The notes: generated by a model not told the origin, from the sequence alone. Positions 24,458-36,359 are shown, numbered from the stretch's first letter. The stretch: DNA of 64,000 bases from Carallia brachiata (GCA_021464245.1 JADCRB010000001.1:6692152-6756151), one strand, 5' to 3'. Numbers and translations are program-made.

Positions 24458-25025
24458 TTAAAAAAAAAAAAGTTATAAAGGAACATTGCAAAGGACAACA
24501 ATGCACAACTGGAACCAATAATAATAATAATAATAATGCAGTGCACAACTGGAACAATGCACAACTGGACTAATAAGTGTTATTGATTGGTACTAATATC
24601 ATACTTAAAATTTGCTATTAGTCTTTGTTAAGGGGATTTCTAATTGCTTCATCTAATGAAAACATTAAATAATCCAAAACAGTCTTTGATGACCAAGACT
24701 TTTCATACGTGCCAATCTTTTTTTTTTTTTTGGCTTTCCAATCACTTTCTTTTCTTGCCGTTAAGTATCACGAAATATAGTGTGAAATCAGGATCAATGA
24801 TAGGCGGTGCCGACCACTTTTTTTATTAGCGAAAAAATTACCCCACGAGAATGTTGTTCGAATTTTTATTTGAATATAATCATCTTTCATGTTTTTATAA
24901 TAATCATGACATTTTTTGTAATACAAATAAAAGTATACATTATTATTTTTTATAACAAAATGTATCATAATAGTTGTAAAAAGTTAATAAATAATTAAAT
25001 TTGAATAAATTTTTTAAACACCAAT
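24458..25025. repeat. Duplicated block Y, copy 1 (5' flank of ankyrin copy 2)
   Basis: Matches 30541-31082: gttgtaaaggaacgttgcaa-like start, an aat trinucleotide run, ggactaataagtgttattga, aagtctttgatgaccaagac-like stretch and gtatcacgaaatata. It ends exactly at the 8-bp target site (acaccaat) of the hAT insertion and resumes on the far side of that element. Confidence 0.9.
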
Positions 25026-28000
25026 TAGCAATGGCAATGGGGAGGGTCGGGGACGGGGACGCCCCCCGTTCCCCGTACCCGTTTATTAATCTTGTCCCCG
25101 TCCCCGTCCCCATCTCCGGTGGGTAAAAAATTTTAATCCCCGTCCCTGTCCCCGTCCCCGTTGGGGATTGGGGATCCCCGTCCCCGCCCCATACCCTTTC
25201 AAATTTTGAACTTCTCAGCTTTTACAAGTGACTTCAGCACTAAAACAATTTTGAACTTCTACGGGCTTTCAACTTGTGATTAAGGGAATGCCTATTGTGT
25301 GGGAAGCAATTTAATATCAAAATTCAAATAACTCATCAAGTGATGGTCAAAATGCAAACACTAAAGGCAACAAATTGGTCCATGAAAATTTAAAGAAAAA
25401 TAACATGAATGACCTGGTGAAAGCGACTAATTGAAGGAATAACATTCGAGTTCCATCTTTCACTTCATCAATTCTTGATCTTCAGTTTGGGAACATTGAC
25501 TTTCTGCAAAATAGAAAAAATATATATAACATCCAAGATGTTTAAAATATTTTATGTCTCAATTTCAATTAAATTTTGGAAAAGACCTATCTCATCGGTG
25601 TCAATATCCTCATTTAACACGCATTCTGCTATTTCTCCCATAACTCCAATCATACCACCTGTATGAAAAAAAAAAACCTATAAATAAATCTCAACAAATA
25701 GATATAAAAATATAAATAATGAATAAGTCATTATACTTACTCCTTTTTTCAGCAGCCCACAACCAATTTTGAGTACACATAATAGCTTCCACAGTGTCCG
25801 GATGTAGTCTACTGCGATGGGGACTTATGATTCTTCCACCAGTACTAAATGCAGACTCGGAAGCTACTGTAGACACAGGAATAGCAAATATATCTCGAGC
25901 AATGACTTGCAATGTTGGAAATTTCATTCCATACACCTTCCACCAATTTAAGACATCAAAATCTGGAGAAAATGGCACTTCATCCTCTTCTAGGTAGAAG
26001 TCCAACTCTGATTTAGAAGATCCGATCTTTTGTTTTTTCTTTTGCCTCAAATACAAATCAAAAGTAGACTCAGAAGTAACTGTGCTACTACTGCCAAAGT
26101 CAATGAATCCGTATGAAATGCAGTAGCATCTATTGAGCTTGATTTTCGAAATTGGTACTCATTTACCAAATCAAGACAAGAACGCTTAATCTTACTCACA
26201 TGGACAGAACTCTCCAAACCAAAAAGACGATCAAAATAAAATTCAACCAAAGACATTTTGTATCTAGGATCCAAAACAATAGCAACTCCCATAACAACAT
26301 GAATCACATTCCAATATTTATCAAATTTTTCTAACATGTTTTCTGCCATAGACTGTATCACTTCACTTGGAGAGGACTTCCACTCCACCAATGCAAGTTT
26401 GATTTCACAAATTTGTGGAAAAAACAAGTTTGCAGTAGGATACTTTGTTCCAGAAAATAACAATGTGACTTTATTGAACAATTGTAACTTCTCACAAACT
26501 TCTCTTGCAAACCTCCAATCCTCTTCACTAGGACAATCAGAATAATGTGGTTTTTTATTCTTTTCAATCGGCAAAAAACTTCTTTATAAGAAATTGCTGT
26601 CTGTAGCATTAAAAAGGTCGAATTCCACCTAGTTGGACAATCAAGGCTCAAGCATTTGGTGGTACTAAGCTTCATTTGCTTCGCTATTTCTTCAAATCTC
26701 TCCTTCCTTTTCGGTGTAGCAGTCCAATGGCAAACACTATCACGAATCTTTTCAATACCAACCTTAATTACATCCAAACCTTCTTTAACTATTAAATTCA
26801 AAATGTGAGCAGCACAACGCATATGCAAAAAGTTACCATGACCTAAAAGATCATCATCATCCAGTTTAGATCTTATTAACTCAATCATGGCATCATTTGT
26901 AGTGCAATTGTCCAAAGTAATAGTACTTAGCTTGCGGTCCAAATTCCATCTCAAAAGGCAATCCATTATCACTTCAGATAAAACCGAACTTGTGTGTGGA
27001 CAAGGCACATAAACAAACCTAGATAAATTAAATTGTACTTATTAACATATAATCATTAACGTGATGACCATAAAATAAATACAATGAAATAATGTCATTT
27101 AAAGCATACCTCAAAACTCGACTTTGAAGAACCAAGAATCATCAATAAAGTGAGCTGTTATGACCATAAATCCCCTCTTCTGATTGCTAGAAGTCCACAT
27201 GTCTGAAGTGATAGCCACTCTGCTATTGTTATTGATCAAACTTTCTGTCTTCTCTCTCTAATATATATTTTTAGAATATCGCTCTTCACAGTATTCTAGA
27301 AGGCATAATGAAACACTGGTTGTAAAGCAAATGCAAACCTTCTAAAACCAATGTGTTCCACAATAGCGAGAGGATATCCATGGAGAATAATAGCCTTAGC
27401 AAGTTCTTGTCTCCCACACTCCTGATCAAATGAGTACTTAGATATTGTCCCTCTATTGCCAGATTGAAAACTAGGAACAATGTGTTGTTGTGAAGGATCT
27501 TTTCTTCGTCGAAATATACATGAGTTTGAATGATCCTTCAAATGTGTTGTCCCATTTTTTGAACCTGCAACCAATAATTTACCATAGTAATTGCATTTTG
27601 CCTTCTGCGCTCCATTGACTTCAAGCTGTGTAAAATGGTTCCAAACCTCACTTCTGGTTCTAGTTTTCTTTCCTGACACAATATTTGTTCCTTGTGAAGT
27701 TAGGGTCTCATTTGTTTGATTCACCGTTTCTTCAGTCCCAATATGAGTCTCTTCAATTGTATCCATTTATCACTTCAATTCAAATCAGCTGCTTGATAGA
27801 TGCAATGAGTGTACTTTTCTGGCTAGCAATTACTTGGCCTTACCAATCCTACATTTAGTTTGCGAAGAAATTATGAGAACTGAGAAGTGCAGTGAAGCAA
27901 AGGACATATTTGTAATGAGCACTTTGTAAAAAAGGTAAAACTATTCTAATATCCACAACCAAGTACCAAGTAGTTCTCTGTGTGAGAACGAACATAAACA

Positions 28001-28965
28001 AATTCCAACAGGTCTTATTGCACTTAGGTTGAGGTAGACCCATCACAGTTGTGCCGTTATCTGTAAGGTGCGTAGCCATGGGAATCCATGGAATAAACCT
28101 CCAGTAGGAGGAAATAAACCAGAACCAGACAAGCCAACGAGCAGCAAGCACAGCCCGCAAAATAAAAAATAAAAATAAAAAAGAAACATCAGAATTATCA
28201 AAAAAATCTGAAGATTTTAAACACAGCGAAACATCAGGACATGGACGCTCCCCAATTGAAGCTTTTTTATTACCTAGCTCCTCCTTAGCTGCACGACTCA
28301 AAAACAAAAATTCGAAACCCTAGAAATTGAAAAGTTGAAATTGCGAAAAGAAATTAGGGTTTTTCATTACTTACAGCACAGATCGCTGAATTCGCAAAGC
28401 AATCAACGTCGTCCCGTTTGTTTGTGCGTGGATTTCTGGGGTGACCAAATAAAAGTTGCGGAATGATGCTACTCGTGAGAGTAGCGTTTTTATTGGGTTT
28501 CCTCGGAACTTTTCGGACCCAAACAATCGTCGCAAGAGACGACCGCGGCCGAGGAATTGATTCGATGCCAGGCGAAATGGATTAGCCGGATCCAGAACGA
28601 TTCCAGGTCAATGAGGCGAGGGTTGGGGTCGGTGGATTAGCCGGATGATTTTGGGATTATGACATTTGCAGTGTGGGCGGCGCAAAAGTGGAAGAGGATA
28701 TTTTTATTTTTTAGGTTTATGACTTTTAGGATATTTGTATTAAAAGTTAAAAAAATAATAAAAATTAAAAAAAAATTATACGGGGCGGGTACGGGGTGGG
28801 TACGGGGACGGGGATAGGTAAATCCATACCCGTCCCCATACCCGCTAAAAAAAAGTGGGGAACGGGTATCCCCGCCCCGTTTCCCGGTCAACGCACTTTG
28901 ACCCCGTACCCATCGGGGCAGGTACGGATAATCTCCGACGGGTACCGGTAAAATTGTCATCTTTA
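25026..28965 (-). mobile_element. hAT-superfamily DNA transposon, 3.9 kb
   Basis: Flanked by a perfect 8-bp target duplication, acaccaat (25018-25025 and 28966-28973), the hAT signature. Imperfect terminal inverted repeats read tagcaatggcaat at the left and taaagatgacaat on the complement of the right. Both sub-terminal regions (about 25040-25200 and 28780-28940) are packed with cccgtcccc / gggtacgggg repeats, likely transposase-binding sites. The minus strand encodes a damaged transposase. The duplicated flank near 31075 keeps the empty site, so insertion came after the duplication. Confidence 0.93.
25691..27766 (-). pseudogene. hAT transposase, frameshifted
   Basis: Pieces in order on the minus strand: BED-type zinc finger near 27550-27700 (SEVWNHFTQL, AKCNYYGKLL, HLKDHSNSC); AITSDMWTSSNQKRG near 27170-27210; an intron of about 90 bp ending near 27020; TITLDNCTTNDAM, HMRCAAHILNLIVKEGL and LDCPTRWNSTFLML; ARDIFAIPVSTVASESAFS of the hATC dimerisation domain near 25860-25900. 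The second Cys of the finger is Tyr (CNYY), which should abolish zinc binding. The frame shifts at least at about 27300, 26560 and 26050, so no full-length product can be made. The transposase catalyses cut-and-paste transposition. The layout is of the plant RICESLEEPER/DAYSLEEPER type. Confidence 0.88.
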
Positions 28966-29930
28966 ACACCAATCCCTCTAATGTTGTAATAGTAGCCTTT
29001 TATTATAAGAGAAAATAGTGAAGTTGTGGGAAAAAATGCTGAAGTTGTTGTGGGGTGTCGCGTTAGACTAATATTGCCATTGACTTAAAATTTAAAATAA
29101 TCATCCAATGGCCACATGGTTTTTTTTTTTTTTTAAAGAACCACTTGGTTGGTTAAATAATAGTGAAGTCATCAATTTTGTTTTTCTATCGTCACCATCC
29201 TTTTTTTTTTAAGTACAGCGGATGTCAATGGTCATCATTGATGCCATCATGGTTTGATAGCTATCATGGTTTGTTCAATTATTTTCCAGGGGTGTCGTTA
29301 GGGAATTGTTATTTTTACGAAATACAAAATTTGATACACGCACAATGAACATATAAATATGGGATTCATATGATTTTTTATGCGTGTATCAAGTTAATTA
29401 TGTGTATAAATAGTGATTGTCGTGTCGTTAGACTAATAGTTTAATTAACTTAACAAATCAACATTTTTTTTGATAAAAATTCAAATAAATAAATGGGAAT
29501 TTCTGTCTTGGGTGTTGACAATCTTCCCAGCATTTCTCCCTTAGTTGCCCAAGAATTTGAAAAAGAGCATCATGTTATAGCTTTGTTTAATTAGTATTAA
29601 AATAATAACATAAATTTAATTAGTAGCATTTAAATAATTTTTTTTTAATTTTTTTAATTTTAGTATCTAATAATTTATATTATTTTGAAATTTTTTAAAA
29701 CTCTTATATGAAGATCTTAAGTTCTTTTTTTTTTTTTGTAAAAAAGTAAAAAAGAAACTTTCTTACAAAATAAATCGGCATCTTCTAATGAGAATTTCGC
29801 CATTAATTTGCCCTGTAGCCTCAACAAAGGAGCTGAGGAAAGCTTCTTCCCTAGATCCTAGAGCAAGTCAACCTAAATCACAGCCTAAGGTAACGTGATC
29901 GGGAAACAGATTATATATATATAGGCAAAA
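28966..29930. repeat. Duplicated block Z, copy 1
   Basis: Continuation of block Y after the hAT element. Matches 31075-31890, including caaagcatttctccc-like, gcatcttctaatgagaattt, ggagctgaggaaagcttctt and gtgatcgggaaacagattat. Indels in poly-T runs are the main differences. No gene seen. Confidence 0.88.
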
Positions 29931-29952
29931 TTATTAAAAAATTAATTTTTAA

Positions 29953-30366
29953 ACTATCATATTGTAATATTTTTTTACGTATAAAAATAATAGTCTTTAA
30001 TAAGATTATATAGTACTACTCATACATTTCTAATAAAAAAAAACATGTTGCAAACACTCACCATAAAATATATGGTAAAGTTCCAAGTAAAGCAAGTCCA
30101 TATTTTTGGAATAAAAAAAAACAAAAAGATAACTCAAAATTGCTTACCATGTGCAAAGACTAAAGAGAATACGTTGGAGAAAGTTTTTTAAAATACTAGG
30201 ATCGGATCTCGAGGTGGGAATTGGTTAAAAAAAATTGAGAATAATAAACGAAACGGCTCTTTAAATTAAAAATAAAAAACAATGACAATTACTATTTGAT
30301 AACTTCGAAAGAGAACGAAGTTGCCATCGGAGACTTGGAGTGTTTCCACGTTGGGAAAGGTTTGGG
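29953..30366. repeat. Duplicated block X, copy 2
   Basis: Second copy of the block at 20058-20474. It follows block Z directly, so the tandem junction lies near 29930-29950. Here it is followed after only about 170 bp by block Y, whereas in unit 1 the ankyrin gene lies in between. Confidence 0.9.
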
Positions 30367-30540
30367 TTGTCGATATGTTTGTTTATTTTTAAAATTGTGA
30401 TTGTTATTTTTAAAATTATAATTAATATTTTTAAAATATAAAAATAATACATATTTTAAAAATATCAATTTTAATGTTAAAAATGACAATCTCAATTTTA
30501 AATAATACAAAAATTGACACATAAACTATTAACCTTCCAA

Positions 30541-30609
30541 CTTTTATTAAAAAAAAAAAAGTTGTAAAGGAACGTTGCAAAGGGCAACAATGCACAGCTG
30601 GAACCAAGC

Positions 30610-30642
<33 letters not shown>

Positions 30643-31870
30643 CAGTGAACAACTGGACAATGCACAACTGGACTAATAAGTGTTATTGATTGGTACTAAT
30701 ATCATACTTAAAATTTGACATTAGTCTTTGTTAAGGGGATTTTTAATTGCTTCATCTAATGAAAACATTAAATAATCCAAAACAGTCTTTGATGACCAAG
30801 ACTTTTAATAGTGCCAATCTTTTTTTTTTTTTGGCTTTCTAATCACTTTCTTTTCTTGCCATTAATTATCACGAAATATAATGTGAAATCAGGATCATAG
30901 GCGATGCCAACCTCTTTTTTTATTATTTGAATATAATAATGTTTCATATTTTTATAATTATCATAACATTTTTTGTAATACAAAATAAAATTTTATATTA
31001 TTATCTTTTTATAACAAAACATATCACAACAATTGTAAAAAATAATAAATAATTGAATTTAAATAAAATTTTAAACATCAATCCCTCTAATGTTATAATA
31101 GTAACCTTTTATTAAGAGAAAATGCTGAAGTTGTTGTGGGAAAAAATGCTGAAGTTGTTGTGGGATGTCGCGTTAGACTAATCTTGCCATTGACTTAAAA
31201 TTAAAAAATAATCATCCAATGGCCACATGGTTTTTTTTTTTTTTTTAAGAGCCACTTGGTTGGTTAAATAATAGTGAAGTCATCAATTTTGTTTTTCTAT
31301 CGTCATCATCTTTTGTTTTTTTAAGTACAGCGGCTGTCAATGGTCATCATTAATGGCACCATGGTTTGTTCAATTATTTTCCAAGGGTGTCGTTAGACTA
31401 ATAGTTTAATTAACTTAACAAATCAACATTTTTTGATAAAAATTAAAATAAATGAATCGGAATTTCTGTCTTGGGTGTTGGCAATCTTCCTAGCATTTCT
31501 TCCTTAGTTGCCCAAGAATTTGAAAAAAGCATCATGTTGCAGCTTTATTTAATTAGTATTAAAATAGTAACATAAATTCAGTTAGTAGTATTTAAATAAT
31601 TTATTTTTTATTTTTTAATTTTATTATTTAATAATTTATATTGTTTTGAAATTTTCTAAAACTCTTATATGAAGATCTTAAGTTTTTTTTTTTGTTTAAG
31701 AAAAAGAAAGAAAGAAACTTTCTTACAAAATAAATCGGCATCTTCTAATGAGAATTTCGCCATTAATTTGCTCTGTAGCCGACAACAAAGGAGCTGAGGA
31801 AAGCTTCTTCCCTAGATGCTAGAGCAAGTCAACCTAAATCACAGCTTAAGGTAACGTGATCGGGAAACAG

Positions 31871-31890
<20 letters not shown>
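30541..31890. repeat. Duplicated blocks Y and Z, copy 2, with empty hAT site
   Basis: Continuous copy of the sequence that in unit 1 is split by the hAT transposon. At 31075-31082 it reads acatcaat, the counterpart of the acaccaat target, with Y before and Z after and no transposon. An aat trinucleotide run (30610-30641) is longer than in unit 1. No gene. Confidence 0.9.
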
Positions 31891-31911
<21 letters not shown>

Positions 31912-31929
31912 ATGTATATATATATATAT
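31873..31929. repeat. TA microsatellite
   Basis: Long ta run with one tctatg interruption, at the right edge of duplicated block Z. The unit-1 counterpart near 29915 is only a few repeats long. Confidence 0.95.
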
Positions 31930-32324
31930 TAAAACTTATAAAAAAATAAGCGGCAGATTGGGCTCCAGTCCAATTGACAAAAAGTGCTGGTAATGACCGG
32001 CTGTTCCTGATTTGGGGGCTCTATTTGCAAAGCTTGTCAAGAGCCCAACGGTGATGCAGGTCTAAGCTCCTAGACCTTAAAGCCGAAACCAACCCAATGA
32101 TTTCATTCACCTCTCCATGGTGGTCAAGGAACCCACCCAAACGGTTAAAAGGCACTGATCGCGCACGTTGAACTTTCTTATCCACTCGAGTGGACTTAAC
32201 AGTTTAGTATTCGATTCTTGAGGCACTCTATTTCGAGTTTAAATCTCGTTGAATGCTGTAAATCTCTAGTAGTGGTGGTGGTTTGGGATATAATGTAGCG
32301 GATCATCCAGACCATAACTGGCGC

Positions 32325-32545
32325 TAATCCCCTCCCTTGGGTTCTCATTGGTGGTTTCAATGATATGCTGGACCTTTCATAGAAGAGCGGTGGCTCCCTT
32401 AAAACGGCTTGTCGTTGCCATATTTTTTGGAAGTATGTTCAAGCTTGCTGCCTTATTGATTTGGGTTTTTACGGCTCAAAATTTACCTTGTGGCAACTAA
32501 CAAGTTCGTCGACTAAAAAGCGGATTGATAGAGCTTTGATTTTCC
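32325..32545 (+). mobile_element. LINE ORF2 endonuclease fragment, decayed
   Basis: Plus-strand translation gives PWVLIGGFNDMLDL, a stop, then KSGGS, CLIDLGFYGSKFTLW and, after a shift, KKRIDRAL. These are the GDFN, YxGxxFTW and RIDRAL landmarks of the L1-type apurinic endonuclease, in the right order. The stop and a small duplication (gtggcaactaacaagttcgt occurs twice near 32500-32570) show it is dead. The flanking 31930-32325 may be more of the same element but gave no motif. Confidence 0.75.
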
Positions 32546-33162
32546 AATTGTGGCAACTAACAAGTTCGTGACTAAAATGAGGTTAAATGAATTTAGTTCA
32601 AACACTTTCTTACTTTTAAAGGTTATACGCGGTGGCAGTATGAATTCAAAAAAATATAACACTATTATTTTCTTTAACAAACAAATATCTATCGGTTATA
32701 GTATGAATCTAATTCTTCAATGTACTCTGTCCCTACTCTTATAAGTTACTTTTACTAACATCTAAGAGATTAAATATTAATCATTTTAAATGTTCAAAAA
32801 GTGTATTATATGTTTTTCTTAAAAATTAAAAGAAAACTAAAAATTAAGTTTTATTCTTTTTTTTTCTAAATGAATATTAAAAAATAATGTTTCTTTCTCT
32901 CTAAAAACAAGAAAAGGAATTGATGAAAAGTTTTCTTTCCTTTATAAAATTTTTTTCTTATATTTTCATCACTTATGGATATTTAGTTGTAGGAATTTTA
33001 AATGTATATCAATAACCAATAAAATGAATTGCATAAATTCCAATACATATTATATCATGTTTGATTGAGTAAACAAATCTAGATAACATAAGAATCTTCA
33101 CAAAATTTATCAATATTTATAAAACTTTATCCCAACAACCACCTGCCACCTGTTGATTCCAG
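32546..33162. other. AT-rich dispersed repeat, copy 1
   Basis: About 32870-33120 resembles 48990-49310 in the same orientation: both have an aataatgtttttctctct-like stretch, gaggaattgatga, ttgtaggagtttcaaatg-like, atatcatgtttgattg and aatcttcacaaaattta. No coding potential. Family unknown. Confidence 0.6.
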
Positions 33163-33387
33163 CTTAAAAAAATATTTACAGTGAAAATAATAATTTTTTT
33201 TTATCATTTATTTAAAGTACGGTTTGTGTTTTTTTCATAAAATAACATCAGTTCAAAAAAAATTATTTTCCCTGAAAATTTTAAAATTTTCCTTAAATTT
33301 TTCATTGTAAAATATTTTACATGAAATAAACATCGAAAAATGAGAAATTTTTTCTTGAAAAATATTTTCAGCCAAACAAACACACCT
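33163..33387 (-). mobile_element. Tourist-like MITE relic (reverse copy)
   Basis: The reverse complement resembles the complete element at 44404-44677: ends in ...aaacaaacacacc, contains a tttgtgtttttttcat-like block and the tatcatttatttaaagtac segment. The 3' end is missing. It abuts a second, forward copy. Confidence 0.7.
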
Positions 33388-34035
33388 GTTTCACGTAAAA
33401 TCAAGGTTATCAGAACCAAACCGGTCATCGAACCGAAAATATTAGTGAGTTAAGGTTTAATCGGTCGAACCAGTATTTGAACCGATATTTAATAACATAT
33501 ATATATATATATATATATAAAGTAGTTTAAAAAAATAATACTTATATATATTAGTTAAATATTAATTTTTTAAGTTTTAAGGATTAAATTGAAATTTTTG
33601 ATTAGATTTATGACTAAATTAAAAATTTTAATTAAATTCATAGTTCAAATTATACTTTAAATAAACTTTAAAATCAAATTATAATGTATAAAATTTTGAT
33701 TTAATTTGAAACGGTTAAACTGATCCAATTTTTTACCGGTCTGAGTCTGGTGCTAATTTTTCCTCGAATCGAACTAGACTCTTAACCGGTCATCGGTTAA
33801 ACCGGTCAGACCGGCCGGTCCGGTTCAGTTTTGACAAACATGCGTAAAATAAAAATTTGAGAAAAATTTTGAAGTTTTCAGAAAAAATAACTTCTTTTTC
33901 AGAGCTAATGTTTTTTTTGAGAAAAATACAAACTGTACTATAAGTAAGTGATAAAGGAAAATCATTATTTTTACTGTAAATATTTTTTTCTACAAATATT
34001 TTATAATAGTAAATTATTTTCTGACAAACAAACGG
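33388..34035 (+). mobile_element. Tourist-like MITE relic (forward copy), split by another MITE
   Basis: Forward copy of the family at 44404-44677, starting at its internal tgtttcacg segment and ending acaaacaaacgga. It contains gtactataagtaagtgataa, shared exactly with the intact copy. It is interrupted at 33402-33842 by an AACCGG-rich element, and cgtaaaat is repeated on each side of that insert. Confidence 0.75.
33402..33842. mobile_element. hAT-type MITE nested in a Tourist-like MITE
   Basis: 441 bp flanked by the 8-bp duplication cgtaaaat (33394-33401 and 33843-33850). Ends are inverted repeats: caaggttatcagaacc... and, on the complement, catgtttgtcaaaact..., both running into aaccgg. 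The interior is AT-rich with a TA run and many aaccggt motifs near the ends. No coding capacity. The TSD length points to hAT. Confidence 0.82.
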
Positions 34036-35347
34036 ATTTTTAATGTAAAAAATATTGTCGGAAGAAACAACATTTTGTGAAAGAGTTGAGCAGCCCTTGC
34101 GAAAATAGTACATTCAGGGAGAAAAAAAAAAAAAAGGATGAGACAGGAAAACAGGCCCAAAGAAGATCATATGTTTCGGGGTAATGACCGGAATTCAATA
34201 TCTGCAGCTTGGCCCAATTGCTCTACTCAATTATTGACAAACAGTAGTCTTCTCACCAACAGTTTCAACGAGAAGGAGGATAGGCTCACGGAACTCATTG
34301 GCTCATTGCAACACCTTTTGACCCCCCAAAAAAACAAAACAAATCATCAATATTGGACCCTAGACAATCAGAAAGAAAAGGCCTTTACAGAGAAAATTAA
34401 GACCTGCAGCAAGATTCCATCAGACCATGTAAGATTTCATTCCTTCCTCACCGTTAACAGGCAAGTCTGATCCTAGCAAATCCATCAAGTCAGTCTACAT
34501 CACAAGCAAACAAAAAACAAAAAAAAAACCATAGCCAAGACAACAGTTCGTAACCAATTGCAGCAAATTAATTTGCAAAGAAAACCGTTGCTGAATCTTA
34601 AATGGGATTAGAAAAACCAAGTTACTTATTTGCAAGATGAATAGTTTATGGAGTAATGTGTCAGAAGATAAATGATTTACACTCAAAATGAGCTAAAATG
34701 AGGGGAAGCATGTCTTGTGTCAAGCTTTATCATAGGCTTCATAGATGTACATAGATGTAGATTCTCAAACTCCAAATCACTAAATTTCTCCCCCTCAATT
34801 TTTGGGACTGATTTAAGCCTAATAACACTAGACATTATCCTTTTTTTTAATTATTTATTCAGTAAGTAATACCAGACACCAAAATTCCCTTCCCAACCGA
34901 TGGGACTCTACGTCTACGTCTGATTCCCTTCCCACAGAAAAATTGACAGACATCCCACAAAAATCCTTCATTAAGGGTGACCTTTTTCATAAGCAGGGCC
35001 AGGACAGGAGTGCAACATGGATTGAACATTAATGTTGTCGCTTGTAGGAAGAATAAAAAGAAATATAAGAATAGTAGCTGATACTAAGAAACAGTTATAA
35101 TTCAGAAGGAAAAGATATCCAAGAAACAATTCATAAGTAACACCATTAGCATCAAAGAATACAGCTCAATAGTATATCAGAAAGATTTTTTTTTATTTTT
35201 TATTTTTTTAAAATAGAGAGAATACACTCTCAACATTTCCCATTTTTCAGATTCAAATAAACAGTAAAGCATCAAAATTTTAAATGCAGGCTTGAACAAC
35301 TCAGAGAAGAACAGAGTATTGAATGAAGAAAAGGACAAGATATGTAC
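34036..35347. other. Spacer downstream of DUF3615 relic
   Basis: No supported gene. Open frames on both strands have no motif. If the DUF3615 relic had a last exon with the CxxC...HP finger it should be here on the minus strand; I did not find it. Confidence 0.4.
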
Positions 35348-35910
35348 CACAATCGTCCGGTTCCAAGATGGTACATAAAGTGACTTTCTTTTCTTTCCCT
35401 GAAAATAATTCAGCAAAAAAATGCTTTGTAGAGAAATGCCCATGATCGGACTTTCGGGGCTTGGCCTTGAAATTGGCAACGATGCCAGATTGTAAGACAG
35501 ATATCCAGAGGATGACCATGGAGAAATGCAGTTGTCAGTAAAACCTCCACAAGCTCGAAATTCTTGTGCTGCAAGATGCAGGGGTAAAGCCGTTAGTAGT
35601 AAGAATTACTAAGAGCTTACACCTAAGAAAATGACAAAGAAGAGAAACAAGGGGAATGAGGAAAGAAAATAACAAAAAATGAAAGGAAAAACAAACGAAC
35701 TGTCGTTTTATAGTGTGCTGGTGCTCTTTTTGCGCACTCAGTATTTTGCTGGTGACTAGCCTCTTTTTCTTCTTTTCTCACTTGTGTTCTTGGAGAAACA
35801 GGAATACGATCATAGTAATATGTCCTCTCACACCACTTCTCAAAAAAAAAAAAAAAATCATCTGTGGAAACAGTACTATGACAACCCCTTAGGATTCTCA
35901 TAAAGATGGA
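35348..35910 (-). pseudogene. DUF3615 gene relic, single module
   Basis: Two pieces of one DUF3615 module remain. The first, near 35705-35900, ends with ECAKRAPAHYKTTV, matching the CAE.AL.HYN end of exon 3 or 5 in the gene at 45-48 kb. The second, 35348-35568, starts HKNFELVEVLLTTAFLHG and ends with NFKAKPRKSDHG, KHFFAELFSGKEKK and TLCTILEPDDCG before a donor. Its length leaves the wrong phase and the frame changes near 35480-35520, so it is broken. It is closest to the second module of the intact gene (LCTILEP, NFKAKPR). No N-terminal exons and no zinc-finger exon were found. Probably a degraded partial duplicate. Confidence 0.75.
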
Positions 35911-36359
35911 GGCATGACCTCTCTCAAAATCAATAACTGGTCAATCACTAAATGAATGCTAGGTCAACAAGGCAAACTTAAATCTAATAGCAGTGACTGT
36001 CCACAATTACACTTCAGACATCTCAAGTAGTTTAAGATTATTACATCTCACATTGCAGTCCAAAGAATTAGACCCTGGCATGATAGATCATCATTGAGAT
36101 AGTGGGACTTATGCAAACACCTGGCTACAGATTATATGTTTCCAAATATATGATCTTCATTCTCACTCACTTACTAAACAAAGGTTAAGAATAGGAAAAA
36201 AAATGAGTTGAGGGAGTGAAAGAGTGGGAGAGAAATAATGAGAAAGAAAAATAAATTGGAGTACATCGAGCACTAATTTTTTGTTGGATTTATAAAGCGT
36301 GACCATTTAAATAAAAATAAAAAGTTTAAAATTGATCTTCCAATTGTTTGAGAGATAAT

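Noticed and set aside
27855..28307. 150-codon minus-strand ORF inside the hAT element
   Set aside because: It has no domain, lies upstream of the transposase start in the leader region, and is probably chance.
31960..32320. tRNA-like or SINE sequence near 32215
   Set aside because: A weak B-box-like stretch is present but no A box at the right distance.
34138..34470. 110-codon plus-strand ORF
   Set aside because: Composition looks like ordinary spacer, with no recognisable motif and no support from splice sites.
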